Assembly: GCA_022652545.1 (NCBI GenBank)
Contig: JALCRM010000010.1
Location: 34,298 to 98,297, forward strand
Source: Lachnospiraceae bacterium
GTDB taxonomy: Bacteria > Bacillota > Clostridia > Lachnospirales > Lachnospiraceae
DNA length: 64,000 nucleotides
Direction of reading: 5' to 3'
Position 1 is the first letter of the stretch. Each line of letters starts with the position of its first letter. The notes under the pieces were generated by a model. It was not told the origin of the DNA, did no database searches, and saw only the letters and a program-made list of their open reading frames with translations. The translations under genes were made by a program, and so were the position numbers. Of this stretch, positions 35,254 through 44,600 are shown one piece after another.

Positions 35254-37308
35254 ATGAAAATATACGTAGATCATGCAGTTGGTAAATCAGGCGACGGCAG
35301 CAGGGAAAAGCCGTTTCTCACGATCCAGGAAGCGGCAGAGGCAGCCCGCCCCGGCGACGAAGTGCTGGTAATGCCCGGTATATACAGGGAAAATGTGAAT
35401 CCGGTCCACGCCGGCACGCCGGAAAAGCGTATCGTTTACCGCTCGGCGGAACCTCTGAAAGCTGTGATCACGGGTGCAGAACCAGTCAGGGACTGGACAC
35501 CGGCCGGAGAGGGAAGCACGGTATATACCGCGCGCGTTCCGAACAGCCTTTTCGGAGTCTACAACCCCTACACGACCCTGGTCCGCGGTGACTGGTTCAT
35601 CGCTACCTTTATTGCCCACACCGGCGATGTTTTTCTGAACGGAAAGTCCATGTACGAAGTGACCTCCCGCGAGCTGGTCAGCGACCCTGTCGTTTCGAAA
35701 AGTTCCTGGGATCCGGAATTTTCACTGTACACCTGGTACAGCGAGCAGGACACCGAAAGAGATGAGACCGTATTCTACGCAAATTTCAGGGGAGCGGACC
35801 CGAATCGTGAGAATGTCGAGATCACGGTGCGTGCCAACTGTTTTTACCCGCAGTCGGTAGGCATCGGCTATATTACGCTTTCCGGGTTCACGGTCACGCA
35901 GGCCGCCACGCAGTGGGCACCGCCTACGGCTTACCAGGAGGGCATGGTCGGGCCGCACTGGTCAAAAGGCTGGATCATAGAAGACTGCGATATTTCCGAA
36001 TCGAAATGTTCGGGGATCTCTTTGGGAAAGTACTATCAGAAGGGAAACGACAACAAGTGGCTGAACTGGAAGTATAAGGACGGCACCCAGACGGAAAGGG
36101 ACTGCATCTGCCAGGCTCAGGCGGAAGGCTGGAACAGGGAGAGGATCGGTTCGCATATCATAAGGCGCTGCAACATCCATGACTGCGGGCAGACCGGCAT
36201 TGTCGGCCACCTCGGTGGTGTATTTTCGCTGATCGAGGACAACCACATCCATCATATCAACAATAAGCAGAACCTGGCCGGGGCGGAGATCGGCGGGATC
36301 AAGCTGCATGCGGCGATCGATGTGATCATCCGGCGCAATCATATCCACAACTGCACGCGCGGTGTCTGGCTGGACTGGCAGGCGCAGGGTACGCGTGTGA
36401 GCTGCAACCTTTTCCATGACAACGATCTGCCGCGTCTGCCGGAGGATTCGGACGAACCCGCAGACTATACAGGAGTCGGGGAGGATCTGTTCATAGAGGT
36501 TTCTCACGGCCCCACGCTGGTCGATAACAATCTGTTTCTTTCGGACCGCGCCGTCAAGATCGCCGCGCAGGGAGTGGCGCTCGTGCACAATCTGGTAGCA
36601 GGCGGTCTTGTATCCATCGGGATCGGCACGAACAACGGATCGAAGACGATCAGTTCACCCCGCTATACGCCGTACCATATGCGCCATCGGACGGAGATCG
36701 CCGGTTTCATGACGATCCTTCACGGCGACGACAGGTTTTACAACAACGTTTTCGTCCAGCAGCCGCTGCGGCCGGGGATGCGTAAAAACATGGAAGAATC
36801 CCGGAATAACCACAATGAATGGGATGACGGCAATCTGCTGGCCGGCACCTGGCCGTTTGACTCCTATCCCACTTATGAAGAGTGGAACAGGGAATTTGAC
36901 GGGTACTGCGGCATGGGATCGGCGCCAAGCGACCGGTATTACATGCACCTTCCTGTATGGGCCGGCGGAAATGTATACTTTAACGGAGCAAAACCCTGGA
37001 CAAAGGAAAAAGACGCCTGCGAAGACACGGAACACCAGGTCGTGATCGGCGTGCAGGAGCGGGACGACGGATGGTACCTGCAGACGAACCTGTACGATTT
37101 TCTGCCGAAGGCGGGAAATGCGTGCATCGATACCGCGACCCTGGGCATGGCCTTTGAACCGGAGGAAAAGTACGAGAATCCGGACGGGACACCGATCACA
37201 TTCGATACGGATTATTTCCGGGTCTCCAGAAAACAGCATTTTAGCGCCGGACCGTTTGCGGACAGGGAGAGCGCGGACAGGAAACTGTGGAATAAGGAAA
37301 GACCGTAA
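35254..37308 (+). CDS. Glycoside hydrolase family 120 beta-xylosidase
   Basis: 684 residues, right-handed parallel beta-helix. The motifs follow GH120 (type enzyme XylC of Thermoanaerobacterium saccharolyticum): SKGWIIEDC, SHIIRRCNIHDCGQTGIVGH, AGAEIGGIKLHAAIDV, GVWLDWQAQGTRVS and FIEVSHGP. The expected nucleophile is D374 and acid/base E415. It cleaves beta-xylosyl residues from xylo-oligosaccharides with retention. There is no signal peptide, so it acts in the cytoplasm after uptake. It is placed just upstream of YesN/YesM and the sugar importer, so it fixes xylan fragments as a likely diet of this locus. AAGGAGGAAAT precedes the ATG. Confidence 0.93.
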   Translation: MKIYVDHAVGKSGDGSREKPFLTIQEAAEAARPGDEVLVMPGIYRENVNPVHAGTPEKRIVYRSAEPLKAVITGAEPVRDWTPAGEGSTVYTARVPNSLFGVYNPYTTLVRGDWFIATFIAHTGDVFLNGKSMYEVTSRELVSDPVVSKSSWDPEFSLYTWYSEQDTERDETVFYANFRGADPNRENVEITVRANCFYPQSVGIGYITLSGFTVTQAATQWAPPTAYQEGMVGPHWSKGWIIEDCDISESKCSGISLGKYYQKGNDNKWLNWKYKDGTQTERDCICQAQAEGWNRERIGSHIIRRCNIHDCGQTGIVGHLGGVFSLIEDNHIHHINNKQNLAGAEIGGIKLHAAIDVIIRRNHIHNCTRGVWLDWQAQGTRVSCNLFHDNDLPRLPEDSDEPADYTGVGEDLFIEVSHGPTLVDNNLFLSDRAVKIAAQGVALVHNLVAGGLVSIGIGTNNGSKTISSPRYTPYHMRHRTEIAGFMTILHGDDRFYNNVFVQQPLRPGMRKNMEESRNNHNEWDDGNLLAGTWPFDSYPTYEEWNREFDGYCGMGSAPSDRYYMHLPVWAGGNVYFNGAKPWTKEKDACEDTEHQVVIGVQERDDGWYLQTNLYDFLPKAGNACIDTATLGMAFEPEEKYENPDGTPITFDTDYFRVSRKQHFSAGPFADRESADRKLWNKERP

Positions 37309-37367
37309 AGAAGATACAGGATATTTCCGATAGGGATTACAATAGATGGCAGAGAGGTACTCCATAT

Positions 37368-38912
37368 ATGATTTCAGTCATCATTGTCGAAGATGAGGAA
37401 ATGATCCGCAGCGGGATCAGGAAGCACGTCAACTGGAAACAGCTCGGCGTGGAGGATGTGCGCACGGCGGCAAATGCGGAGGAAGCCCTCCGGATTTCCG
37501 AAGAGAAGAAGCCGGACATCATTATCTCGGATATCCATATGCCGGGCCGCAACGGGATCGAGCTTTGTACGGAGCTCCACGCCCGGTACCCGGAAAGCCG
37601 GATCATCTTTATCAGCGGCTATTCCGACAAGGAATATCTGAAGTCGGCGATCCGTCTCGGGGCGGTGCGCTATATTGAAAAACCGATCGACCCGGCGGAG
37701 CTGCAGGAAGCCGTCAGCGAGGCGGTGAAGGAAGTAGAGCGGATAGCCGGCCAAAGCAATAACATCCTGCATGCTCTTTTGAAAATGCACTATGTTGACG
37801 GCCGCATGGATGAAAAAAGCATGCAGATGTTCGATTCGTATGAACGCTGGCGTGATCTGCGGGACGACAGATATTTTGTCGTTGCTCTGGCGAGAACTGC
37901 CAGGACCGGTGCAGATGCGGCCGAGATCCAGGAGTATATCCGCGGGGAGATCGAAAACAGCGAGGACCGGCAGACCGTACATTTCATTGCCGATTTTCTG
38001 GACCGTCATACCACGATGCTGATCACTTCCACCTCGCAGACGGACAGTCAGCTTTCGGCTGCGGAGGACCGGCTCTGCAGAAAACTGATCGAACACGGAG
38101 AAGGAAGTGGCCAGGGCTTCATCGCCCAGGGCAGCGTGATCGACTCCCTGACACGCATGGCGGATTCCTATGAAACGGCCATGGCAGCGCTGCGGACGAT
38201 CTCCTACAAGGGGTGGGATACGTTTGCCCACGCGGATGAAACGACGACGGATTATGTATTTCCGCTGCTTCCGGAGCAGCAGAACAGAATGTACCAGGAC
38301 CTTGTGGAAAGAAAGACGATCCCCGCGAAGCGGTTCATCAGGCAGATCGCCGACGAAATGATCGCACATCACAGCGAACTCGGCTTTAACCAGCGCGAAC
38401 AGTTCTTTTCCCTGAACAATACGATCTGCCAGGCAAGGAAAGCTCTTTCCGTGGAAGCGGTAGAGGACGGCAGGCAGCCCTTCGGGCAGTTTCTCGACGA
38501 GGCCTCCACGATCGAGGAAGTATGCGGCTATCTTTTCTCGGAGGCCGACAGCCTGCTCGAAGACAGGGGCACAGAGGACAGGAAGAACAGCGTCATACTG
38601 AGCCGCGTCCGCGAGATCATTGAAAAGTCATATACGGATAAGAACCTGACGATCCAGATGATCGCCGAGCGGGCTTTTCTTTCGCCAACCTATATGAGCG
38701 CAATGTACAAGAAAAAAACGGGGCATACGGTAGGGGAATATCTGACGGATCTGCGGATCGAAAAGGCCTGCGAACTGCTCCGGGACCCCGGCTACAAGCT
38801 GTATCAGGTGACGGGAATGGTCGGCTATGAAGATCCGAACTATTTTGCCAAGATCTTTAAGAAGAAGGTAGGGATGCTGCCTTCTGCCTATAGAGAAAAA
38901 GAGATCCTGTAA
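37368..38912 (+). CDS. YesN-type response regulator with AraC DNA-binding domain
   Basis: 514 residues. N-terminal receiver with acidic pocket (VEDEE), phospho-acceptor D55 (ISDIHMPGRNGIE) and Lys in IEKPID; a poorly conserved middle region; a C-terminal AraC double HTH (NLTIQMIAERAFLSPTYMSA and the closing GYEDPNYFAKIFKKKVGMLP). It is the partner of the YesM kinase, whose ATG overlaps its stop by one base. In Clostridia such pairs activate adjacent sugar ABC genes in response to extracellular oligosaccharides. A TACAAT -10 at 37338-37343 with a poor -35 precedes it. GH120 is 59 bases upstream. Confidence 0.94.
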   Translation: MISVIIVEDEEMIRSGIRKHVNWKQLGVEDVRTAANAEEALRISEEKKPDIIISDIHMPGRNGIELCTELHARYPESRIIFISGYSDKEYLKSAIRLGAVRYIEKPIDPAELQEAVSEAVKEVERIAGQSNNILHALLKMHYVDGRMDEKSMQMFDSYERWRDLRDDRYFVVALARTARTGADAAEIQEYIRGEIENSEDRQTVHFIADFLDRHTTMLITSTSQTDSQLSAAEDRLCRKLIEHGEGSGQGFIAQGSVIDSLTRMADSYETAMAALRTISYKGWDTFAHADETTTDYVFPLLPEQQNRMYQDLVERKTIPAKRFIRQIADEMIAHHSELGFNQREQFFSLNNTICQARKALSVEAVEDGRQPFGQFLDEASTIEEVCGYLFSEADSLLEDRGTEDRKNSVILSRVREIIEKSYTDKNLTIQMIAERAFLSPTYMSAMYKKKTGHTVGEYLTDLRIEKACELLRDPGYKLYQVTGMVGYEDPNYFAKIFKKKVGMLPSAYREKEIL

Positions 38913-40765
38913 TGCGTTTTCTTTCCGGAATCGTCGAAAACTTCAAAGAGCGCTTCAAGAGCCTGCCTATGCGGCAGAAGATGACGGTATCGTATTTTGT
39001 GCCTTCCTTTCTGCTGCTCATAGCCACGAATATGGTCATTTATCCTTTTCTTGTGAATAACTACGGGAGGGAACTGAAGAAGAATATCCGGCAGTCGATC
39101 GAGCAGGCGGAGGCCTTCACTTCCAATTATGCGAACGATATGATGTACATCGCGCAGCTGGTCTCCGGCAACAGTAAGATTGACACGCTCCTGTCCCGGG
39201 CGGATTACTCCAGGGAGACCGATATCACCAGCTCCTACCGCGAGTTTTACAACCTGAACAACGCATTTGCCGAGCTGCAGCTTACCAACAGCACCTTTCA
39301 CATCGGCATCTATCTGCCCGACAGCGCAAAATATACCAATAACAATTTCTATTTCTTTCCGGAATCGGAACTGCGTGCTTTGCCGGACTACTCAGCCCTG
39401 ATGCAGAAGACTGACAGCCAGCAGCTTTATTACACCACTGTCACGGAGCGCAGGTCAAATGATCCGCTTCAGCAGGACATTTATATCGTCGCCTTCAGCC
39501 AGATCGCGGTGACGGATCCGGAAGGCGAGGGGCAGAAATATACCATCAAGGTCGAGATCCTGGAAAGCGCTCTGCAGAAGATCCTGCTCAATGCAGTGAA
39601 CGTGGAAGGCAGCCTGCTTTACCTCACAAACAATGAAAACAGGCTTCTTGCGGTATCAGATCGCGGACTGTATGACAGGCTGCAGTGCGGCACTGTCCTT
39701 TCTCAGGAGGAGACTGCAGCATGGCAGAAGCAGACGATCGCCGGCAGGGAATACTATGAACTGCAGTCCGATGACGCGGCCAGCGGCTGGAGACTGAACT
39801 GCCTGATACCGGTCTCTTCATATAACCGGCAGCTGAGCTCCGTGTGGGTGATGCTGATCCTCAGCCTGGTGGTCCTTGTGGTAGTCATCTTTGTCATTTC
39901 CCGGTTCCTTGCCAGATATTACACGGACAGGCTTTCGCGCCTGGCGGTCAGGATGCAGTCGCTGCAGCCGGACAATTTCAGCCAGAAGCTTCCGCAGCAG
40001 GTTCGCTCGGGAGATGAGATCGACGAGATCTACAGCAGTTATAACTATATGACGGACAGGATCCGGCAGCTGATGAAGGAACAGTACCGTCTCGGCAAGA
40101 AGGTCACTTCCATTCAGCTGAGTGCCCTGCAGGCGCAGATCAATCCGCATTTCCTTTACAATACGCTCGATCTGATCAACTGGGGAGCCATGGATGCGGG
40201 CGCGGATACGGTAGCGCAGATCGCGAAGGACCTGGGGACCTTTTACAGGCTCAGCCTGAATCACGGGCGCAGCGCGATCCTGATCCGCGATGAGCTGAAG
40301 CATGTACAGGCCTACGTGAATATCGAAAATGTGCATTTTGCAGCGGCGATCAACCTGGATATGCAGGTCCCGGAGGAGATATGCGGGTATGCCTGCCCCA
40401 ACATCATCCTGCAGCCGTTTGTGGAGAATGCGATCGTCCACGGGATCGTCGAGATCCCGGATATCATCGAATGCAATATCACGATCACCGCGAAGACCGA
40501 TGGAACAGGAGATGTGCGCGATATCCTCTTTGAGATCCAGGATGACGGCCCGGGAATGAGCGAGGAGACGATGAAGCAGCTGACGGAAGAGTATATGCCG
40601 GAGCAGGGGAAGGGGTACGGCGTCAGGAACATCAATTTCCGCATCAAACTCTGCTACGGGGACAGATACGGCGTGCGTTTTGAAAAGAGCGACACCGGCG
40701 GGACCCGCGTCCTGATACGCATCCGGGCGATGAGCCTTGAGGAACTGGAGCAGCAGATGAACTGA
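38912..40765 (+). CDS. YesM-type sensor histidine kinase
   Basis: 617 residues. A membrane helix near 29-50, an extracytoplasmic sensor region of about 250 residues, a second helix near 310-330, HAMP, then the His_kinase motif LQAQINPHFLYNTLDLINWG with H413 and a HATPase with N-box (IILQPFVENAIVHG) and DDGPGM. It senses an extracellular ligand, probably an oligosaccharide or a loaded binding protein, and phosphorylates the coupled YesN regulator. A strong hairpin terminator follows at 40802. Confidence 0.94.
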   Translation: MRFLSGIVENFKERFKSLPMRQKMTVSYFVPSFLLLIATNMVIYPFLVNNYGRELKKNIRQSIEQAEAFTSNYANDMMYIAQLVSGNSKIDTLLSRADYSRETDITSSYREFYNLNNAFAELQLTNSTFHIGIYLPDSAKYTNNNFYFFPESELRALPDYSALMQKTDSQQLYYTTVTERRSNDPLQQDIYIVAFSQIAVTDPEGEGQKYTIKVEILESALQKILLNAVNVEGSLLYLTNNENRLLAVSDRGLYDRLQCGTVLSQEETAAWQKQTIAGREYYELQSDDAASGWRLNCLIPVSSYNRQLSSVWVMLILSLVVLVVVIFVISRFLARYYTDRLSRLAVRMQSLQPDNFSQKLPQQVRSGDEIDEIYSSYNYMTDRIRQLMKEQYRLGKKVTSIQLSALQAQINPHFLYNTLDLINWGAMDAGADTVAQIAKDLGTFYRLSLNHGRSAILIRDELKHVQAYVNIENVHFAAAINLDMQVPEEICGYACPNIILQPFVENAIVHGIVEIPDIIECNITITAKTDGTGDVRDILFEIQDDGPGMSEETMKQLTEEYMPEQGKGYGVRNINFRIKLCYGDRYGVRFEKSDTGGTRVLIRIRAMSLEELEQQMN

Positions 40766-40801
40766 GACAGCAGATCTGTGCAAATTGCATAGTAACGGGA
40801 C

Positions 40802-40850
40802 TACAGGGGACTGCGTCCGTCATTTTGACGGAAACAGTCCCCTGTATTTT
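40802..40850 (+). terminator. Hairpin terminator after YesM
   Basis: TACAGGGGACTG (40802-40813) pairs fully with CAGTCCCCTGTA (40835-40846), with an inner CCGTC/GACGG stem, followed by four T's. The stem is very strong, but the T tract is short, so some readthrough into the importer genes is possible. Confidence 0.75.
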
Positions 40851-40915
40851 ACAAAAAGCATAAAAAAGTCCTTAAAAGTGAAATTTTCTCCCGTCCGTTT
40901 CCGATCTCCGGATCG

Positions 40916-40945
40916 TACAATGTTCATGTAACAAGGAGTTGTTAC
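40916..40945 (+). promoter_or_regulatory. Importer promoter -10 and +1 palindrome
   Basis: TACAAT (40916-40921) has no recognisable -35, as expected for an activator-dependent promoter; A-rich direct repeats (AAAAGTCC, AAAAGTGA) lie upstream at 40864-40881. GTAACAAGGAGTTGTTAC (40928-40945) is a perfect 7-base inverted repeat at the expected start site and may bind a repressor or form an RNA hairpin. The upstream repeats could be YesN sites; this is inference. Confidence 0.45.
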
Positions 40946-40973
40946 GTTTTCACTGCGGAGGGAGGGAGTCCAT

Positions 40974-41900
40974 ATGTCCCGGCATTTTAAGAGCTTTTCG
41001 GAGGAATTCAAAAAGCACAAAGCGTTGTTCGCCATGGCCGCACCGGCTTTTGTTCTGGTACTGATCATGCAGTACCTGCCGATGACCGGGCTGGTTCTGG
41101 CATTCAAGAGTTATCGTTATGACAAGGGCGTTTTCGGAAGCGCCTGGAACGGATTCGAAAATTTCCGTTACCTGTTTTCTTCAGGTACGGGCTGGCTGAT
41201 CACCAAAAACACGATTCTTTACAATCTGCTCAACCTTTTCACTTCACAGCTGCTGGCGATCATCGTCGCCATCATGATCTCTGAGATCCACCTGAAATAT
41301 TTCAAGAAATTCACACAGTCCGTTATCCTGCTGCCTTATTTCATTTCCTGGGTCGTCGTAGGCGTCTTTATTTTCGGACTGTTCAACTATGAGACAGGCA
41401 TGATCGACGGCATCATGAAGGCGGCGGGACAGCAGCCGGTAAACTTCTACAGCACACCTGCCATCTGGCCGGTCATCATCTGCGTCTTTAACTCCTGGAA
41501 ATGGGTCGGCTACAACTCCGTCATCTACATTGCCGCGATCACCGGTGTGGACAGTGAGATCCATGAGGCAGCGGCCATCGACGGCGCAACGATCTTCCAG
41601 AGGATCAAATATATCACGATCCCTTCGATCCGCCCCACCATCATCACCATGATCCTGCTGCAGGTAGGACGTATCCTTCGCGGCGATTTCGAAATGTTTT
41701 ACCAGATCGTAGGCAACAACGGCCAGCTGTTCAATGCCACGGACGTGATCGATACCTACGTCTTCCGCTCCCTGCTGCAGAATGCCGATATCGGTATGAC
41801 TGCTGCGGCAACCTTCTACCAGTCCGTGCTCTGCTTCGTCATTATCATGATCGTCAACGGTATCGTGAAGCATATTGATGCGGACTACGCATTATTCTGA
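40974..41900 (+). CDS. Sugar ABC permease, LplB-like
   Basis: 308 residues, six helices, with the BPD_transp_1 EAA loop (EIHEAAAIDGATIFQRIKYI) that contacts the ATPase. The N-terminus has the LplB-type sequence around PAFVLVLIMQYLPMTGLVLA. It works with the permease 15 bases downstream and the lipoprotein after it. No ATPase gene is in the window; such importers usually share an MsmX/UgpC-type ATPase. A GGAGGGAGGG stretch precedes the ATG. Confidence 0.94.
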   Translation: MSRHFKSFSEEFKKHKALFAMAAPAFVLVLIMQYLPMTGLVLAFKSYRYDKGVFGSAWNGFENFRYLFSSGTGWLITKNTILYNLLNLFTSQLLAIIVAIMISEIHLKYFKKFTQSVILLPYFISWVVVGVFIFGLFNYETGMIDGIMKAAGQQPVNFYSTPAIWPVIICVFNSWKWVGYNSVIYIAAITGVDSEIHEAAAIDGATIFQRIKYITIPSIRPTIITMILLQVGRILRGDFEMFYQIVGNNGQLFNATDVIDTYVFRSLLQNADIGMTAAATFYQSVLCFVIIMIVNGIVKHIDADYALF

Positions 41901-41914
41901 GAAAGGAGACCGAA

Positions 41915-42841
41915 ATGGCTGCGGAAGAGAAAGCTGAGTCAGAAGACAGAATGAAGAAGATCAAATTGAGCACCTCTTCGAAGGTGTTCTACGGCATCAG
42001 TTATGTATTCCTTGCACTGCTTGCAATTACCTGCCTGCTTCCGTTCCTGATCATGGTGTCGGGCTCGTTCACATCCGAGCAGTGGATCCGCTTCAACGGG
42101 TACGGGCTCTGGCCGGGAGAGTTTTCCACGGAAGCCTACAGCATTATATTCAAAGCTCCGCAGAGGATCCTGAAAGCATACGGCGTGTCCATATTCATCA
42201 CGGTCGTGGGCACGGCGGTCGGCCTGATCCTGACAGCCCTTACGGCATATGTCATCAGCCGGAAAGACTTTAAGTACAGGAACGTACTGTCCTTCTTCTT
42301 CTATTTCACGACGCTGTTCAACGGCGGAATGGTCAGCACCTACATTTTCTACATTCAGTACCTGCACCTGAAGGACAATTATCTGGCGCTGATCCTGCCC
42401 GGACTGTTCAATGTGTTTTATCTGCTGATCATGCGCACCTTTGTGGACTCCATACCGGTGGCACTGATCGAGTCGGCAAAACTCGACGGGGCCGGAGAGT
42501 GGAGGATCTTCTTCACGATCATCCTGCCGCTGTTGAAATCCGGACTGGCAACGATCGGCCTGTTCCTGGCCCTGGGTTACTGGAACGACTGGTACAACGC
42601 CATGCTGTATATGAACACCGAAGATAAATATCCGCTGCAGTACATGCTGTACAGTATCCAGCAGCAGACGCAGGCACTGGCGAGGATCGCCAGCCAGGTA
42701 GGGATCCAGGTGGCAAACCTGCCGTCCAATTCCCTGAAGCTGGCCATGGCAGTGGTGGCGACCGGACCTATCGTCATCGTCTATCCGTTTGTGCAGAAGT
42801 ATTTTGTAAAAGGTATCACCGTCGGCTCCGTCAAGGGCTGA
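41915..42841 (+). CDS. Sugar ABC permease, YtcP-like
   Basis: 308 residues, six helices, with the EAA loop ALIESAKLDGAGEWRIFFTI and the YtcP-type C-terminus (IVIVYPFVQKYFVKGITVGS). AAAGGAGACC precedes the ATG. It is the second half of the heterodimeric permease and lies between its partner and the substrate-binding protein, the usual order for CUT1-type importers of complex carbohydrate fragments in Bacillota. Confidence 0.94.
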   Translation: MAAEEKAESEDRMKKIKLSTSSKVFYGISYVFLALLAITCLLPFLIMVSGSFTSEQWIRFNGYGLWPGEFSTEAYSIIFKAPQRILKAYGVSIFITVVGTAVGLILTALTAYVISRKDFKYRNVLSFFFYFTTLFNGGMVSTYIFYIQYLHLKDNYLALILPGLFNVFYLLIMRTFVDSIPVALIESAKLDGAGEWRIFFTIILPLLKSGLATIGLFLALGYWNDWYNAMLYMNTEDKYPLQYMLYSIQQQTQALARIASQVGIQVANLPSNSLKLAMAVVATGPIVIVYPFVQKYFVKGITVGSVKG

Positions 42842-42876
42842 CGCAACGATATAACCACAACAAGGGAGGTAATGGT

Positions 42877-44451
42877 ATGTTAAAGAAAGGCAAAACAAGA
42901 ATGCTGTCACTGGCTCTCACGGCTGCAATGACAGTCGGCTGCATGGCCGGATGCGGAAGCTCCTCATCCTCAGCGACGGCAACATCCGCCGCAGCTTCAT
43001 CCACCGCTGCCGCAGGTGCCGCGTCTTCAGCGAGCGCAGGTGCTTCGGCTACAGCTGGCAAGCTTGATACTTCCAAGGAAGTCGATCTGGTCATGTACGT
43101 GGTCAGCGACAGACCGGCCGGACAGGACGTGGTAGATGAGAACCTGAACAAGCTGCTGAAGGAAAAACTGAACTGCACCCTGAAGATCAACTGGATCGGC
43201 TGGGCAGAATACGCCAACAAGTATCCGCTGCTCTTCAGCTCGGGCGAGCAGTTCGACATGGCTTACAGCGCAACCTGGCTGAATTTTGCAAACCTGGCAA
43301 GAAAAGGTGCTTTCAAGAGCCTCAATGACCTGTGGCCGACCTACGCGCCGGATAACTTTGCGATGCAGTCCGATGCTGCCAAGCAGCAGGCTACGATCGA
43401 CGGTCAGTACTACTGCGTACCGACCCTGCTGAGCACCTATACGGCTTACGGCCCGATGTACCGTCCGGACCTGGCAGGCTCTGACTGGGACGGAAAGATG
43501 GAGACCTTTGACGACATCGAAAAGTACTGCGATTCCGTCAAGGCAGCCCATCCGGAAGTGGAACCGATCGATATGTATTCCTCGGGCCCCGAGACATTCC
43601 TGCTTTGGGAAGAGAACAAGGGCATGGAATATGTGGATAACGGCGCACGTTTCATGTGGTACGATACCTCGGCGGCGAATCCGAAGGTCATTGCCAGCTA
43701 CGATGAACCTACTGTCACCGATTTCCTGACGATGATGGACCGCTGGTGCCAGAAGGGCTTCTGGTCGATGTCCGCGCTCTCCGATACCGACAGCACGAAG
43801 ACGCAGAACGGCAAAGCAGCCCTGAAGATCCACAACATCGATACATGGGCCGGCTTAACGGTGCAGCAGCCCACCTGGAACTTCAAGTATGCGAACATGG
43901 TCAAGGATGTGGCTCATCTTCCTTATACGCAGGACTGCATGGTCATCTCCAATACTTCCCAGAATCCGGAAAGGGCGATGGCTCTGTGGAATCTTCTCAC
44001 CACGGACCAGGAAGTGTATGATGCATTCTACTATGGCGTCCTCGGCACGACTTACACTCTGAACGATTCCGGACAGTTCACCATCACGGATCCCAACCTT
44101 TATTCGACAAGCGCTATGTGGGCAGTCCGTACCAACAAGCTGAACCGCAACCAGGCAGGTGTGCCGGAAGAATACAACACGGTGCGTCAGGACTGGGAAA
44201 GCAAGATCAAGGCCGGTCAGGGTGCTGAAAAGTATACCTCCTTCGTATTTGATTCCACCAACGTCACCACGGAACTGGCAGCCTGCCAGAACGTAGAGCA
44301 GCAGTACTGGTGGCCGCTGGCCCTCGGCTATACCGATGCCACGTCCGGACTTGCAGATTACAAGGCAAAGATGCAGGCGGCAGGTATCGACAAGGTCGTT
44401 GCGGAAGCCCAGAAGCAGCTGGATGCGTATGTAGCAGCACAGGGCAAGTAA
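42877..44451 (+). CDS. Extracellular solute-binding lipoprotein (oligosaccharide type)
   Basis: 524 residues. Signal peptide with lipobox MAGC, a Ser/Ala-rich tether to about residue 60, then a family 1-like sugar-binding fold (DLVMYVVSDRPAGQDVVDEN, GEQFDMAYSATWLNFANLAR). An aromatic-rich binding region (YRPDLAGSDWDG, FMWYDTS, QQYWWPLALGY) suits stacking on sugars. AAGGGAGG precedes the ATG. It delivers substrate to the two permeases upstream; xylo-oligosaccharides or related glycans are likely from the neighbouring enzymes but unproven. A strong terminator follows. Confidence 0.93.
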   Translation: MLKKGKTRMLSLALTAAMTVGCMAGCGSSSSSATATSAAASSTAAAGAASSASAGASATAGKLDTSKEVDLVMYVVSDRPAGQDVVDENLNKLLKEKLNCTLKINWIGWAEYANKYPLLFSSGEQFDMAYSATWLNFANLARKGAFKSLNDLWPTYAPDNFAMQSDAAKQQATIDGQYYCVPTLLSTYTAYGPMYRPDLAGSDWDGKMETFDDIEKYCDSVKAAHPEVEPIDMYSSGPETFLLWEENKGMEYVDNGARFMWYDTSAANPKVIASYDEPTVTDFLTMMDRWCQKGFWSMSALSDTDSTKTQNGKAALKIHNIDTWAGLTVQQPTWNFKYANMVKDVAHLPYTQDCMVISNTSQNPERAMALWNLLTTDQEVYDAFYYGVLGTTYTLNDSGQFTITDPNLYSTSAMWAVRTNKLNRNQAGVPEEYNTVRQDWESKIKAGQGAEKYTSFVFDSTNVTTELAACQNVEQQYWWPLALGYTDATSGLADYKAKMQAAGIDKVVAEAQKQLDAYVAAQGK

Positions 44452-44508
44452 GCGGGAATAAGGTAAAGCGGCGTGTGGTTTGAAAGCCGTAAATAGGATA
44501 GTATGCGG

Positions 44509-44557
44509 AAAGGCTGGCAAACCGGTTGCGTATGTGATCTGTTTGCCGGCCTTTTTT
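44509..44557 (+). terminator. Intrinsic terminator after the binding protein
   Basis: AAGGC-T-GGCAAAC pairs with GTTTGCC-G-GCCTT, twelve pairs with one mismatch around an 18-base loop, ending in six T's. It separates the importer from the hydrolase genes, or lets the importer be made in excess. Confidence 0.85.
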
Positions 44558-44600
44558 ATCGGATGTACAGAACCGCAGGCCCAGCGGGAAAAGGAGCGGT

